Part shown: piece after piece, positions 35,049 through 47,995 of the stretch
Position numbering within the stretch: the first letter of the stretch is position 1
Layout: every line of letters starts with the position of its first letter
Assembly (NCBI GenBank): GCA_013399875.1
Contig: VXAZ01009396.1
Location: 105,579 to 169,578 of the forward strand
DNA: 64,000 nucleotides
Origin: Gymnorhina tibicen
Taxonomy: Eukaryota > Chordata > Aves > Passeriformes > Artamidae
Direction of reading: 5' to 3'
Made by a program: the position numbers and the translations under genes
The notes under the pieces: model-generated
Databases searched by the model: none
What the model was told of the DNA's origin: nothing
The model's input: only the letters and a program-made list of their open reading frames with translations

Positions 35049-37525
35049 GTATGTATTCTGTTACAGAGCCAGTCCAAAATGATAAATCCATAACTTTTTA
35101 AATTTAGGTTTTGGGTGATTTAGTTTGATTTATTTGGTTTCATTTTATTTCACTCTGCTTGGCTTACTTTATTCATTCTTCCATTTTGCTTCAATTGTTC
35201 CTGTTGAAACTTGGTGCTGAGTTATGCTCAAAGTATCTCTTGTTCTGCATCATGGGGATATAGGAACCACTATGTGGGTATAGAAACTTGATTAATCAGT
35301 GTTGTGAGACTAAGTAAGTACAGTTGTTTCTTTTTGTGAGGAAATATGAAGCATACTCATTCAACACTCAAACACATTTCTTAGTAGATATATACAGTCT
35401 TAGTGAAATAAAATCTCAAGCAAACCCTCCATTTGCAATAGATGACAGCACATTCCACTACAAAAGAAACAGCATTTTCTGTTCATCTCCTTACATGGGA
35501 AATGATTAGTATCTTAGTTTAAAGAAGATACCATTCTTATGGAAAAATTTTGCAAATGTCAAAATCATAAAAAGGGGGATATTCATTTAACAGTGCTTTT
35601 ATTCATTGATAATGAATAAAACGTGCCTCTTATGGCAGTTGATACCTATAATTCAATGTTTTGCAAAGGGATAAAGCTGAATTATTAACTACTTTGAGTA
35701 CATCAGGTCCCAACATTTTTTTTTCGAGTGTTTCTGTTGAAGATTAATATTATAAAGAGGCTGGTTCTTTCCAACTTCTATTAAAAAAGTCCATCAGTCA
35801 CAAAGCAAAATCAAATTAACATTAGTGTTAGTGGTGTGTCCATTGAGGAATTATTAAAAGTTCTGTCTTTTAAAACATGTTCATAAACTCATATGGCTAA
35901 GGTTGTGGAAGTATAACATTCTTCACAGTTTATTAATCTGAAACGTGAAAAGTGGAATGAGTGTGTCACCCCTAAATACCACAAGTCAGAAGACTGGAGT
36001 TTCATCCTTAATGCTAAGTACCATCAAGGAAATTTTTTTAATATAATTTTACTTTTGGTGAAGTGGAACAAGTCCAAGGGGCTTGAGGGAGAGATGTGCT
36101 CCTTTCTTTCCTTCAAACAAGATATTTTGCAATAGTTTTATTTTACATGTGCTGGGAGGTCTAAATAATTTGAAATCAGAGCTGTTCTTATAGATGTCTT
36201 TATATGACAGCTGCCTTGTTAGCTATCGCCAAGTAGTGAAGTTAATGGTCATGCTCTTTTAATTCTAAAAGTTCTTCTAAGGCATTAGCTAAAGGCAGAA
36301 GTACTCGAGGGATCTGACACAGAAAGGGTGGAGGGATCAAGCTTCACAGTGATCTAAGAATTGTTTGTGATTTAACACTGTAATAGTGTCTGACTTGATC
36401 GGAGTAAACATGCAGGGCAGCTTGCTTGGGGCAGTTTTCTGCATATGAATAGACCTGAATGTTTACTAACTGCAGTATTTAAATGGGCAGCATTTTTTTG
36501 TTGTGTATCCTGGCTACATGACTGCCAACACTGTCTAGTTCCCCTACTTCTGTTACTCTAGCTTCCTTCTTTTTTCCTCCCACTATGCTATTCTACTTAC
36601 GTTCTTTACTTATAAACATTTTCTGATTTGGTCATCTCCCCCACCCCATTACCCTCCTCCATTTTATTTCAAAACATGGTGAACAAATTTTGTAAATACT
36701 GTGGCAATTTTGAACAAAAAAATACGGAAACATCAAATATGAAATTTCATTTCATAACTGCAGGCTTTTGAAAATTTGCAACTAGGTTGTTTTGGAGCAC
36801 TGTGAACATAGGTAAATTAGTTGACTTTAACTAATTTATCCAGAATTTCTAAACTAATTAAGACAGGATGGATGATTTACGTAAATATAACAGCAATTGA
36901 AAATTAGGATATCTACCAAGTACAACACATACTTCTGAAGTAGTAGAACATCTCATCACGTGCATGTTAGTTGTATTTGAGCTGTATTGCAGAAGAATAC
37001 TGACACAAGCTTTCGACCAACTAATTTCTGTACAACACAGTGGAATTTAATAGGATGTTGACCTTCATCTTCCACTTTTTGAAAATTTTAATGTAAATGC
37101 TGACTGCTTAGTTGAGCCAGTGTCTTTGTAGACAATTACACAAGTTCTTTAATCATTAAACGTAATAAGCAAGGAGTATGTTTGTGTAACAGAAATAAAT
37201 TGAGTTTATTGAATGGTGTTTTAATGTTCATTGGGTAATAAATATCAAGTCTTGCTCTTTATCAGGAAATGTATGGATCTGAATGTTGGTACTGACAGTT
37301 CTTGTAAAAAAAAACATCTTTTGGACATGGAGGTAGTACCGGCAGAGTTCTCAGATCTGAACCACAGAAGACAGAGTATATCTTGGATCAATGGCTAATG
37401 GCTACAACAATTAGGCAGAAGGAAAAACCTGAAAGAAAGTGGTGGCTAGCCAGAGAACCTTTCTTACCTGACAAACTTCTAGCTTCCAGCAGTACACTTC
37501 TCCTATTTGCTCTGCATTCCTTCTC
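35049..37525. other. Unannotated noncoding DNA
   Basis: AT-rich, no gene or recognised repeat. It begins with GTATGTAT, the possible right target duplication of the compound insertion. Confidence 0.55.
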
Positions 37526-37692
37526 CAGGCCCATGTGCAGAACCCATCACTTGGCTTTGTTGAACTTCATGAGCTACACATGGGGTCATTCCACCATGTC
37601 CAGGTTGCTCCTGGTGGGATGCCTTTCCTATAGCGTGTCAGCTGCACCAGTCAGCTTGACATCATCTTCAGACTTGCTGACAGTGCACTTGA
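37526..37692 (-). mobile_element. CR1 LINE ORF2 remnant, antisense, part after the insertion point
   Basis: Read on the minus strand this encodes the CR1 reverse-transcriptase segment just after the catalytic motif. DNA for 'SKSEDDVKLTGAADTL' lies near 37620-37685, then 'NLDMVE' and 'LMKFNKAK'-like DNA. It joins 38137-38712 once the younger CR1 between them is taken out. Stops and frameshifts are present. Confidence 0.8.
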
Positions 37693-38136
37693 TCATGGAA
37701 TTTTAGAATGGTTTGGGTGGAAGCGACCTTAAAGGTCATCTGTTTCCAACAATGCTGCCATGGACAGGGACACTTTTCACAAGACCAGGTTGCTCAGAGC
37801 ACCATCCAATTTGGCCTTGAACAATTCCAAGGATGGGGCATCTACAATTTTTCTGGACAACCTGTTCCAGTGCCTCACCACTCACACAGCAAACTTCATC
37901 CTAATATCTAATCAAAACCTACTCTTTTTTCGTTTTAATCCATTCTCCCTTCTCCTGACATGCTCTTGTGAATAGTCCCTCTCTGTCTTTCTTGGAGGTT
38001 CCTTTCAGGTACTGAACGGCAGCAATTAAGACGCCCCAAAATCTTCTTTTTTCCAGGCTGAACAAAACCAATTCTGTCAGCCTTTCCTTGTATGAGAGGC
38101 AGTCCATCTCTCTAAATCCTACTAAACCTAAATCTA
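37693..38136 (-). mobile_element. CR1 LINE 3' end, antisense, inserted into another CR1
   Basis: On the minus strand the CR1 3' end (to about 37693) reads '...AGGTCGCTTCCACCCAAACC' followed by decayed ATTCTATG-type repeats. Upstream of it are the CR1 C-terminal coding region ('LSYKERLTELVLFSLEKRRFWGVL', frame 37919-38107) and the 3' untranslated part. The copy is 5'-truncated at about 38136 and about 440 bp long. It interrupts a second antisense CR1, whose two halves abut it at GATC on both sides (37691-37694 and 38137-38140), consistent with a short target duplication. Confidence 0.85.
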
Positions 38137-38712
38137 GATCCTGTTATCTGTGCCATTGATGAAGAAATAAAATAGTAATTGTCCCACTCTTGAGGGATAG
38201 CAATTGTTATTGGTTTCCATTTGGACATTGAGCCTTTGACATTATGTCTCAGAACATGGTCATCCAGCCAGTTCCTTTTTCATCTAACAGTCCATCTGTC
38301 AAACCCATGTCTCTCCAAGATGTGGCCACAAGGTTGTGGAGAGCCATACCAAGGGCCTTGTGTAAGTTGAAGTAAATGACATAGGTTCCTCTTCTCAACT
38401 GACGCAGTCACTCCACTGCAGAAGGGCACTGGGTTAGGCGGACACAATTTGCCCTTGTTGAAGTCCCAGTGGCAGTCTCTAATTTCCTCCTTGTCTTCCA
38501 TATGCTTCAACATAACTCTCAGGAAGATCTGCTTCGTGATTGTACCAGACACACTCAACTGAGATTGACTGGTCAGGAGTTTCAGGGTCCTCTTTTTCAA
38601 CTCCTTTTAAAAACTGAGTGAACGACCCTTTTCCCAGTCACTGGGGGCTTCTTCTGACTGCCACAGCTTTTGAGGTATGACTGAGAGTGGCTTTGCAAGT
38701 ACACCAGCCTAT
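38137..38712 (-). mobile_element. CR1 LINE ORF2 remnant, antisense, part before the insertion point
   Basis: The minus strand reads through the CR1 reverse-transcriptase core: DNA for the thumb-side of 'SGVPQG', 'HGFDRWTVR' (in 38280-38600) and the segment matching 'FCSGVTASVEKRN'. It begins near 38712 in the region for 'SLSVIPQK'. It is the older, interrupted CR1; several stops and frameshifts show that it is dead. Confidence 0.8.
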
Positions 38713-40599
38713 TAACAGGATATCTGTCTATGCACTCATAAATTTTGCAGCAATGTTGTAGTCATGCAATTATATGTTGAGCTTTCTTACAGTGCTTAAT
38801 TTGGTTGGACGTACAGGGGACCCAAAGGTGAAGTACGTTTATACAGGCACACAGAAAGACACTAATTGCATAAACCTGTTTTCTATAAGAATCCAGATTA
38901 CAAATATTGTGGGGAAAATATGCACACAGTCTTTCTGAGCCAAAAATAATAGATTTGGCTGATCTATTTTTTTCCCACTACTTTTTACTTTGGAGCAGAA
39001 ACATAACATTCTTTTTGACTTTTTCACCTTTCAGGCAAGTATGGACAGCTTTTATAGACCAGTATAATTTATCAAAATTCCTTGTTAAACCTGTGTGTAA
39101 AACTGCCAATAGGACCACTAAAATATTGACAGATGTATTTCTTCCTGTTCTCCATTCAAACCAGTGTGCTGGTATAAATATATTTTGAAAGAGCCAAAAA
39201 TGATCTTAATTACTTTTTCAATTATGTTGAATTGACCAACAGGCATATAGTACTAGATCATAGTTTTTGTTTCAAAAACATATGCTCAAATAGATCCCAA
39301 ATGTAAAGTATACTAAAATGTGGAAGGTTAATATATTTATAGTGCTTTTGACTGGGTTTACTTATCAGTGAAATTGCATATGTGTCTTTACTTTGTATTT
39401 GTATAATTCCTGTTTGATTTCACACGTGTGTCTTCTACTAAGCACATATCTACAAAGCAGACAGTTAATGACTAGACGCTAATAGAAATTAAATGTTACC
39501 ACAGCAAGGTGACAGAAGTTTCTGATGTGATTGTCTCCTAAACCAGTCTGTCAATCTACCATAATGCAGAATTTTGATGGACTTAAAAGATCTTTCATCA
39601 ACTTTTCAAAGATGAACCTAGTAGGCTTAAAACATACCTAGTTTGGTATGTTTTGCACCATTTTTCTCTGAAATGTGGAAATATTTATTTATACTCTATT
39701 GAGTGTATCTGCCCAGCCTGGACACATTTGGGATGATGCCATTCTCTTACATAATTGCTTCACAATGAGGCGATAGAAAGTCGCTAGGAAAAAATAACGC
39801 TTCTGACAACTTGGCTGGTGCAAGATGATGTAGGAGCAAAGTTTTCCCTCTGATATCTGCTTGCCAAAATGTCCATGGGTAGGAGGCATGGCTATATTTT
39901 GTCGGTTTTGGCCTCAGTTGAGTGTAGATGTTAAGTACGGCAGAGTTGCTCCTCACTGACTTTTATTTAGCACACCTTCCTGCAACTAGGACACAATTCA
40001 TTGTTAAAAGTTCACAAATGAAATATGCCTGCACCAAAACTGAGCGATCCATCTGAGTGGACTTTATGCCAAGAGCTTATAGGTGATGTCACAGTGATGG
40101 AAATCTTGCTGTGCTTCTGGCTTTGCGTGAGCCTTGAGATGGATTCTGTCAGTGATTTTTCTATTCGTCTTCCGTGCCAACCTATTTCAGTTGCTCCTCC
40201 TTTGTGCCTGTGTTTGTGTGTCTTATTCTCTGCCTTTAGTTTCCCAATAGTCATCATGGTTCTAATCATGCCTCAATATTGAATACTTGAAGTTGATAAA
40301 GAGGAATATGCCTCTTAATTCTGAAAAATTTGGAAGTTAAGATCTTGACTATGGAATATTTAGACTAAAAAAACCACAACTTGATAGTTTGTAGTATATT
40401 TTTCTTCATTATGTAATATATGAGACAAGCAAGTATCAATTGAATAATATCCATCTCATCTGGTGATAAACTGTAAATAGAATAGTATTATTATAAACAT
40501 GATGATGTTTTGCTATGTTAAAACAGTTTTTAAAACATTTGATTTGATTTATATTCATTTAAATGCCCTTCCTTTTTTTTTTTTTTTAAATTTCCCTTT

Positions 40600-41110
40600 A
40601 CAATTCATTATTGCCTTAGAAGTAATTAATTAGCATGGGGATAATTCCCCTTTCAGTCTTACAGCAAAGAGGAACTACTGGAATTATTTCAACCTCTTCA
40701 TGTTTCTGAACCCTCAAGGGCAAATCTTTAATTTTTTCCTCCCATTGAAAGTGACACTGGTGAATTGCTAGCAAAACGCAAAGCTTTATTATGTTTTTCA
40801 GTGCTTTAATTTAGGTTAAAGATGGAAACCTGGAAAACAATGCTGTTTAATTTGCTGACACAGTCCACTAATTGATCTCATTACTATGAGCTATGTTATG
40901 TTAATTACTAAGATGCCATTATATCAACCCTGTAGTCAATGTTTCACCAACTATTGGTGTATATTTTAATAGCTTCTATGGCAGCCAATATTTCTTGTTC
41001 ATTGATGCCATACTGGAATTATCTTCTTTGACCTGATTCCTTGCTGGCATGTTTGGCAGTATGCACTTAACAAGTTCCTTATTTTTGAGCTGTAATAAGC
41101 TGTATATTAA
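40600..41110. other. Possible conserved noncoding element
   Basis: About 500 bp of non-repetitive AT-rich DNA dense in homeodomain-type motifs: TAATTAATTAGC near 40624, CTAATTGATC near 40868, GTTAATTACTAAG near 40900. It has no coding frame and no sign of a transposon. This texture is typical of developmental enhancers, but conservation cannot be judged from one sequence. Confidence 0.3.
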
Positions 41111-43097
41111 CAGTAATTTTCTGATTTGAACCATGCTTCTCAGTTCACTCCAGCGGAGTACAAAAACTGTGGAGGGTGACTAATGTCACGATTGGTAATT
41201 TATGTAGTCAATTTTTAGTCTGGCTTTTTATAGTCAGTTTCTTCAGTTATCAAGTTGTGGCCTCAGTGAAAGCTCTAATACCATATTTAACTTCTTTTCT
41301 CCTCTGCAGTTTATTCCCTGTCTTCGTTTTCATCTTTTAGAATTTCCGTGCGTATTTCTACTTCCACCACGTGATTGTAAATTTGTCCTTCTGTGACAAA
41401 CCCAGCAGGTCTGAACACACCATCAGATCCCTTCAATAAAGCTCTTTGAGTGCTGTCACCCTTCTCAGTCTATGGGCTTGCAAGTTCTCATGGTGCTTTA
41501 TGTGGAAATTTAAAGGCCATACCAGAGATTGTCTGCCACTGTTTTCTAAGCTCTCTCTGCACACAATATGATCTGAGCATTTCAAATGCAGCAAACTAAT
41601 GCCCATGAGAAAGGATTAGTATTTTGAGAGTACATTCTCATACTTTTTTTCCAGGTGAAGGAGTCAGTAGCAATAGAGTATGCAAATATTTACCTTTTGT
41701 TTTGACTAGTTTTTCTTGGAAGGAAAGGTGACTGTGGACTAAATTTGTGATTGGAACTTGCATTCAGTTAACTTTGCTTAATGTGCTTGTATAAACACTG
41801 GTCCCTTCTTACCATTAATTATGCAAGCAGTGGACGAAATAAATAAGGGTTTTTGAAATAGGGATACTTGATAACTCTGGCTCACAGTTGTAGGAGTGGA
41901 CTTTTAAGTTAAATACAAGCAAGTACTGCAAATTAAAGAGGAAACTCTCATGGTAGTAGAAATCTGGAACGGCAAAAGGTTAACCCTATATATATATTTT
42001 TATATATTTACGAATGAACACAATATATTTTTAAAAAAATGTGTATTAATTAATCACAGTGTCAAAAGATAGATGATTAAAATAGTTCACAAAATTCTGC
42101 ATTGCAACTGTGAATGCTGCATATCAGTAGGAGGTTCACTCAATCAAAGAATGAAAAGGTTAAGAATGTAGACCTAATCACAAAATGTGGACTGAACATT
42201 AGAGACATTTCACAAAAACTGTCAGTGGCAAAATTAATACTGCAACACAGTAATCTTCTCCAATCAAGCAGCATATTTGTCATACTTAGAAAAAAAGGAC
42301 ATGATCCCATCATCAATGTGTTTGTAGTAAAGTAAGAAAAGCTTTTCATTTAAGAAAAAAGTGTGAAGTTGGTATTTTGAAATAGGGATCTGATGCATAT
42401 CAGCGTATGTCACCTCATTTTTCACTGCCCATTTCCACAGCAGAGTAGGTTAAGAGATGCTGATATGGTGTTCTTCCAGTGGTTTTGCTTTCCTTCATCT
42501 GGTTACAGATAATTTTGACTTGATTTTAACTGTCACAGAAGGTGAAGAAAATAATTTTTCAGTGTTTTTCCTTCAGTGGGTTTAATGGGCTTTTCAACCT
42601 GTCACATTCTTTGCTCTTGATTGTAATATGTCATTCAAACAACACCAAATCATGACCTACCAACTGACAATAATTTTGCTTGATGGTTGAATTTTGCAGT
42701 GTTTTAGCACTTCTACAATAACTTCTCCAATGAAACAAAGGAGATAGCTGCTGTTATCCAACAGCCTCCTCCTCCTAAATACATGCTTTGGTTATCAGGG
42801 TTGTTCTGCTTGGCCCCTGACATCTGATTTCATAAGTCAGACACCAAAAATCACCAAGTAACAGAGAAAGTCAGGGAGAGAAGCTCTAATTAAAGACAGA
42901 TAGACAGAGAAGTCAGGATTTGCTGTAGATGTGTCATTGTAAAAGTCCTGTTGAACTCCAAGGGAGATGAGCAGGAAGTTTACTAAGGCAAACAATTTTT
43001 CATGTCTGTACTGCACAGGCAAAGAAGGCACATGTTGCATCAAGGAGAGTATGCTGGCAGTAACCTCTTGTTACAACCCACCACTGAGGGGGTGGGG

Positions 43098-43110
43098 GTG
43101 TGTGTGTGCG

Positions 43111-43153
<43 letters not shown>
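43098..43153 (+). repeat. (TG)n microsatellite
   Basis: About 27 TG units with one interruption (GCGTTG near 43108-43112). The Cys-Val run in an overlapping frame (42967-43224) is produced by it. Confidence 0.95.
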
Positions 43154-43157
<4 letters not shown>

Positions 43158-44056
43158 GTTTATTTTGGAACAATTTGGTTGCTATGGAAAGGATGTATGT
43201 AGTGGGTTTGGTTATTATCTATAAAAATATAGCAATATAAAGGCATAAAAAACACTTAAGAAGAAGTATAAAGGAAAGAAAGAAAGAATATTTCAGTTTC
43301 TCACGCCTCTATGACAATGGATATAATACAAACCTTTCCCAACCCTTAGACAAGCAGTACCACCAGTATCGTTTAAGGAGAGTAGGAATTGTGCCTACAC
43401 AGACAGGAAATAGAGTGTAGACAGAAAATAGGTAGCATGAAAGGTTAAAAAAATGTGCAGTTTTTGAAGTTTGGGCTTTAACTTCTTGGTAGAGAGTTTT
43501 TCTACTTTCAAGGTGCTTCCAGGTAATTTCAGAAATGATTACGTACCCATAACCTTCAGGAATATCGTTAGGCATTATGTGCATCCTGAGGAGCCCTTCT
43601 AGAGGGTATTGCTGCCAAGTCTGCTTTGCCAGCAAAGTAGAAGATACACAAAATTTTCAATTCTGTCACTCCAGCTCCAAGTGCTTGTCTGTGCTAGTGG
43701 TCAGACATGCCAAGTGAATGAGTCACAAATGCAAAGACCATGTAGCCAATTTTTTTTATAGTTTGTTAGGATCTCTTGGGTACCTAAAATTAGCATTTAA
43801 ATTCTGTTTTAGACACATAAGCACATGGCCTTAGTTTCAATCCTGCTGTGTTCTCATATGTTCATTTAAATTCTCTCAGTGTTAAATAGGCTTAAAAATA
43901 ATTAAATAATAGTAACATGTACTTAGAAAAGTAAATATAAACTAATTTATGGGATTTTAAAATAAATACATCACATGAATTCTCTTATTTTGCTACTAAT
44001 CTTTAGAATTGTTTTTACATACTGTTTTGTAGTTTTTATTCCCTCTCTTTTTACTA

Positions 44057-44640
44057 TGTTGTTCTGATTTTGGCTCAGATAGAGTTAACTTTCTTCAGAG
44101 TTGCTAACATAGTGCTGTGTTTTGGATTTATGATGGAAACACTGTTAATAATTCAAGGGTGTTTTTTTTATTTTTGAGCAGTGTCAAGGCATTTTCTGCT
44201 CCTCAACCCACCCCACCAGTGAGCAGGATGGGAGTGCACAAGGATCTGGGAGGGGGCACATCCAGGACACTGACCCCAACTGACCCAAGGGACAATCCAG
44301 GCCAGATGGTAGCATGTTCATCATATAAAGAGGGGGAGAGAAGAAGGAGAGAAGGGCTGTTTGGAGTGAAGGCATTTGCCTTCCAAGTCAGCCTCATGTG
44401 TGATGAAGGCTGACTTTCATGGAGATGGCTGAACACCTGCCTGCCAAAGGGAAGCAGTGAATGGATTCCTTGTTTCGCTCTGCTTGTGTTCATGGCTTTT
44501 GCTTTCCCTATTAAGCTGTCTTTATCTCAGCCCACAAGTTTTCTCACTTTTACTCCTACAATTCTCTGCTTTTTCCCCCTGGAGGGTAGTGATTGAGTGG
44601 CTCACAGGGTTTAGTTGCCAACTGGGGATAAATTTCAACA
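44057..44640 (+). mobile_element. Solo LTR, ERVL-type
   Basis: It starts TGTTGTTCTGATTTTGGC, continues with the family hallmark ATAGAGTTAACTTTCTTC, and ends AAATTTCAACA. A TATAAA box is at 44324-44329 and the polyadenylation region reads TATTAAGCTGTCTTTATCTC near 44510. These features and the length of about 580 bp match the common songbird ERVL-type LTR, and it shares block order with the minus-strand copy at 25172-25729. The exact first base is uncertain (44057 or 44060), and I see no target duplication. No internal retroviral sequence adjoins it, and open frames inside are fortuitous. Confidence 0.8.
44324..44329 (+). promoter_or_regulatory. LTR TATA box
   Basis: TATAAA followed by a purine-rich GAGGGGGAGAG, in the middle of the ERVL-type LTR where the U3 promoter is expected. 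Confidence 0.55.
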
Positions 44641-47600
44641 GCCTGGGTTAGGAAGGGTGTTATGACAGATAAACATTTCTTCCTCTGCAGCGTAGCACTT
44701 TGCTGATCTTGAGGAAGGGAATGACATCTTTTTTTCTGATCAAGGAAGTGTCAAAATCTGCAAACACCCAAACCCAGGACAGAAATCTGCCTCTTGCAGC
44801 TATTTGTCGCCTGTGTCATTTCAGGAACAATAGCAGAGAACCCTCGGCTTACTGTCAATAATTTAATAATGTCTTTCAATTCTCTCCCCCATGCCCCTGA
44901 GGCATGAGTGAGTGGCTGCATGGGGCTGACGTGCTGGACTTAAACCATAGTGCAATACACACATCATGGAGATGTCATTACATCAAAATATGATGTCGTG
45001 TTAGCCTATGCAGACGTCCACTGATGTGGATGATTGCTTGTTCACGATCTTTGAAGATGAATCTAACATTCAAATCCCAGGATTCGGAAATACCAACATA
45101 AAGCTAACATCAAGCAAAAAGTAGTATATGCCAATGCAATAGAAGATAACCATGCCTAGAACTTGACTGATTAGTGGCTTTTGCTGAGTTCACTCAGTGT
45201 GAAAGGCTAAGTACTTTGCTTAGAGTAGGTAATAAAGCTATCAGAACAGATCTATGACAGCATACAGTTTTTTAATAGATCAAGGAGAACTTTGAAATTC
45301 TGTCACCACTTAGTGTTGAAAACAAATGGACAGACAAATCCACCACACACATGCTTTTCCTTTGTGTGTCTTTTTATTGCATGTTTTTTAATCTTACATG
45401 ACAGAACTTATTGCTGATTATGGATTATGCATGGAAGGTGGTCTAGCTTCCTACAACACTTGCCAGAGAAGACTTACTGATAGAGATGCAAACCAAAAAT
45501 AATTATTATCATTAATCATTATTAACACATTAATAAAGGGGGAAAATTGGCTTCTGTGGATGAAGAATGAACAAGCTGAGGAAATACATTCTTTCAAAAT
45601 CAGTGAAAACTGAAAATCAGTGAAAAGGTGTAATTTTCTATTGTGGAGAATTAGCACTCTGTAGTAATATAAAAGACTGAAACAGGCTTGACTAGCTGAA
45701 GAGCTCTGCCTATCAGAAGGTGAAAATAACAACATTTATTATCTGAGGGATTTTTAATCCCATTTAATAGTGATCCTTCATTTTGTGCAAAAAATGTGTA
45801 GGTCAATTAATATATTGTAAGATTTATGCATGTATACTTGCAAATAATCTTGACAGAACATTACAAAAACCCTTAACATTTCCACAGTGAGAAATAACAA
45901 AAACTTTCAGTGTACAGAGATGGGTTTAGTATATGTATGAGACAATAAAAGTATTATGGATACTTCAGAGTTTTCTTTTTTTTTAAACTCCAGGAACTAA
46001 AACTTTAAATTTTTCTCTTCCTTTATTTTTTTTCCATGTGATGTGAGTTATATTTGGCTTGTACATGTGCATTTGGAGCTGATGAGCTGTTTGCAGAACT
46101 TTCTGTTTTATTTTCTGGCATCAAACAGTTCTTTTACATTACACATTGAAGTTGTCTCAACTTCCAGCTCAATATGTCCTGTATCTATTGAAAGATAGTG
46201 TGGTATTTTGCATTTAAGCACAAGTATAGCTTCCTCAAATGCTTAAGGTTTATTTGGTTCTGTTTCAGTTTACAGCTTTTTACCATTGCATCAGTCTGGT
46301 TTATCTGAGATGCTTATAAATTTTAGAGCTTTCTATTTACTGAATTGAAATGTTTTCTCTTATTTTCATTATTGGAAAGTCCTACAAGTACTGACTTTTA
46401 ATAAAACTGGTGATGTGGTAGCCTTCACCAATTACAGCATACTAGTCATCACAGTTTTCTCAAATTGATGCCATGTTAAATATATTTATCTCAAACGAAG
46501 ACTGATAAAAAAGTACTGAGCAAGAGCAGATAACAAACTTATTCTCCATGTTTGAAATCCCAGAATTCTGAGCATCGGAGCCTGGAAATCAACAAATGAC
46601 TGTCCAGAATGTCAAGGCAGAAAGTTGCCGTGCATATCAATATGGTTGGATGGTCTCCAGAGAGATTTGAAAGCTGTTGTCATGACTGGCTGTATTGTAG
46701 ATAACATAAAGTCATAGGGTTTTTGTACATAATAATATTAAGCCTAAAGTTACAAAACAACAGCTACTAATGGGATCATTATGAGCAGATGTAAAAATGG
46801 AGCTTTATGGCTTATACTGAAAACAGGTTTTGTGAGTGTTTCTGTGTATAGCAAAGAGAAACTTTCTAGAAAGTGAAGATTGGAAACAGAATTTTGGAGT
46901 AGCTATTGTTAGCCAAACTGCCCAAACAGATATTTAAAGAATAGATCTGCTAATGTGACTTAGCAAGAGACATGCTAGTGCACCAGCACAAAATTAAAAA
47001 ATGAAACGAAATATTTCTGTCATTTTTATAGCAGAGTGTTAAAATACAATCTCTGTAATCAAGATGCAGTATGTGCATCTTATAATTTCTATAATCTTTT
47101 CTTAAAGAAGGGTAAATCTGTAGAAGTGCTTGAGGTAGATTCCTCAGAAGGGCAAGGCCAGTGAATAGAGCTACTTTAGCCACCTACCTTGAAATTTGTA
47201 GAGCCTTGTTTTTCTTTCTAAAATTTTCCTGAGCATCCCATCCTTCTTTCTGGTTTTTCAGCTTTCACTGTGTTATCCCCCTACTAAGAACTGTAGGACA
47301 TAATTAATTAATAAACAGATTGTGGGGGGTTTTAACTCCCAAAGCACCAGTAGTGAAAAACCAGAAACATCTATCTGCTGGCGATACCAGAAGCAAAGGA
47401 TGACTTTGTTATGTATACACTATTTTCCAATTATTTTCCCTCGAGTTCTGAGATCCTAAGGCAGGTCAAGCCATTTATTAGTTTCCTAAAATGACCGAGT
47501 GATAAAACTTAAAAATTCTGGGGATTTGTTTGAAGATGCATGGAAGGAGAATTCAAAATTAACTCCAGAGAAAATAATCTAATTTAAAGCTTAAATGAAA

Positions 47601-47995
47601 TACTGTATTTATTTTCTTCCTAAAATGTATAGTCATGTTCTGTTTCCTCTGTTTTGATACTGCTTGTTCAGGAACTCCTGTAGTGAGACAGTAAGTGTAC
47701 TAAAACAGTGAAAGATTAAAGAGCTCAATTCTTTTGTGCTTCTAAAGAAGGAAAAAAGTACTAACAAGCTTCTGCTTACTGAAATTGTGTCACAGGTCTC
47801 AGAAAATCTAGAGAAGGAAGATATTAAATAAATACCAGTCTGAGAAATATTCTGCACAGCTAAGCTGAATGTGTACCTTTGGAACTTCAGTCAATTGTAA
47901 AGACAGTGGAAAGATGAGCAGGTCTGTCATCGGAAGGCTCAGAAGTGGAGATGGGACAAAAATTAAACATTCTGAACTTTAATAAAAGCACCGTA
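44641..47995. other. Unannotated noncoding DNA
   Basis: No gene recognised. The segment 44820-45110 is GC-balanced, non-repetitive and carries several CpGs; it may be a conserved noncoding element, but this is a guess from texture. Confidence 0.5.

Larger units (their letters stand above)
38713..44056. other. Unannotated noncoding DNA with a possible conserved block
   Basis: No gene recognised. 40012-40282 is open on both strands for about 85 codons but has no recognisable domain. 40600-41110 has the texture of a conserved noncoding element and is listed separately. A long TG repeat lies at 43098-43153. Confidence 0.5.

Noticed and set aside
40012..40282. Region open for 85 codons on both strands
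   Set aside because: No recognisable motif in either translation, no splice or promoter context; could be chance or a conserved noncoding block.
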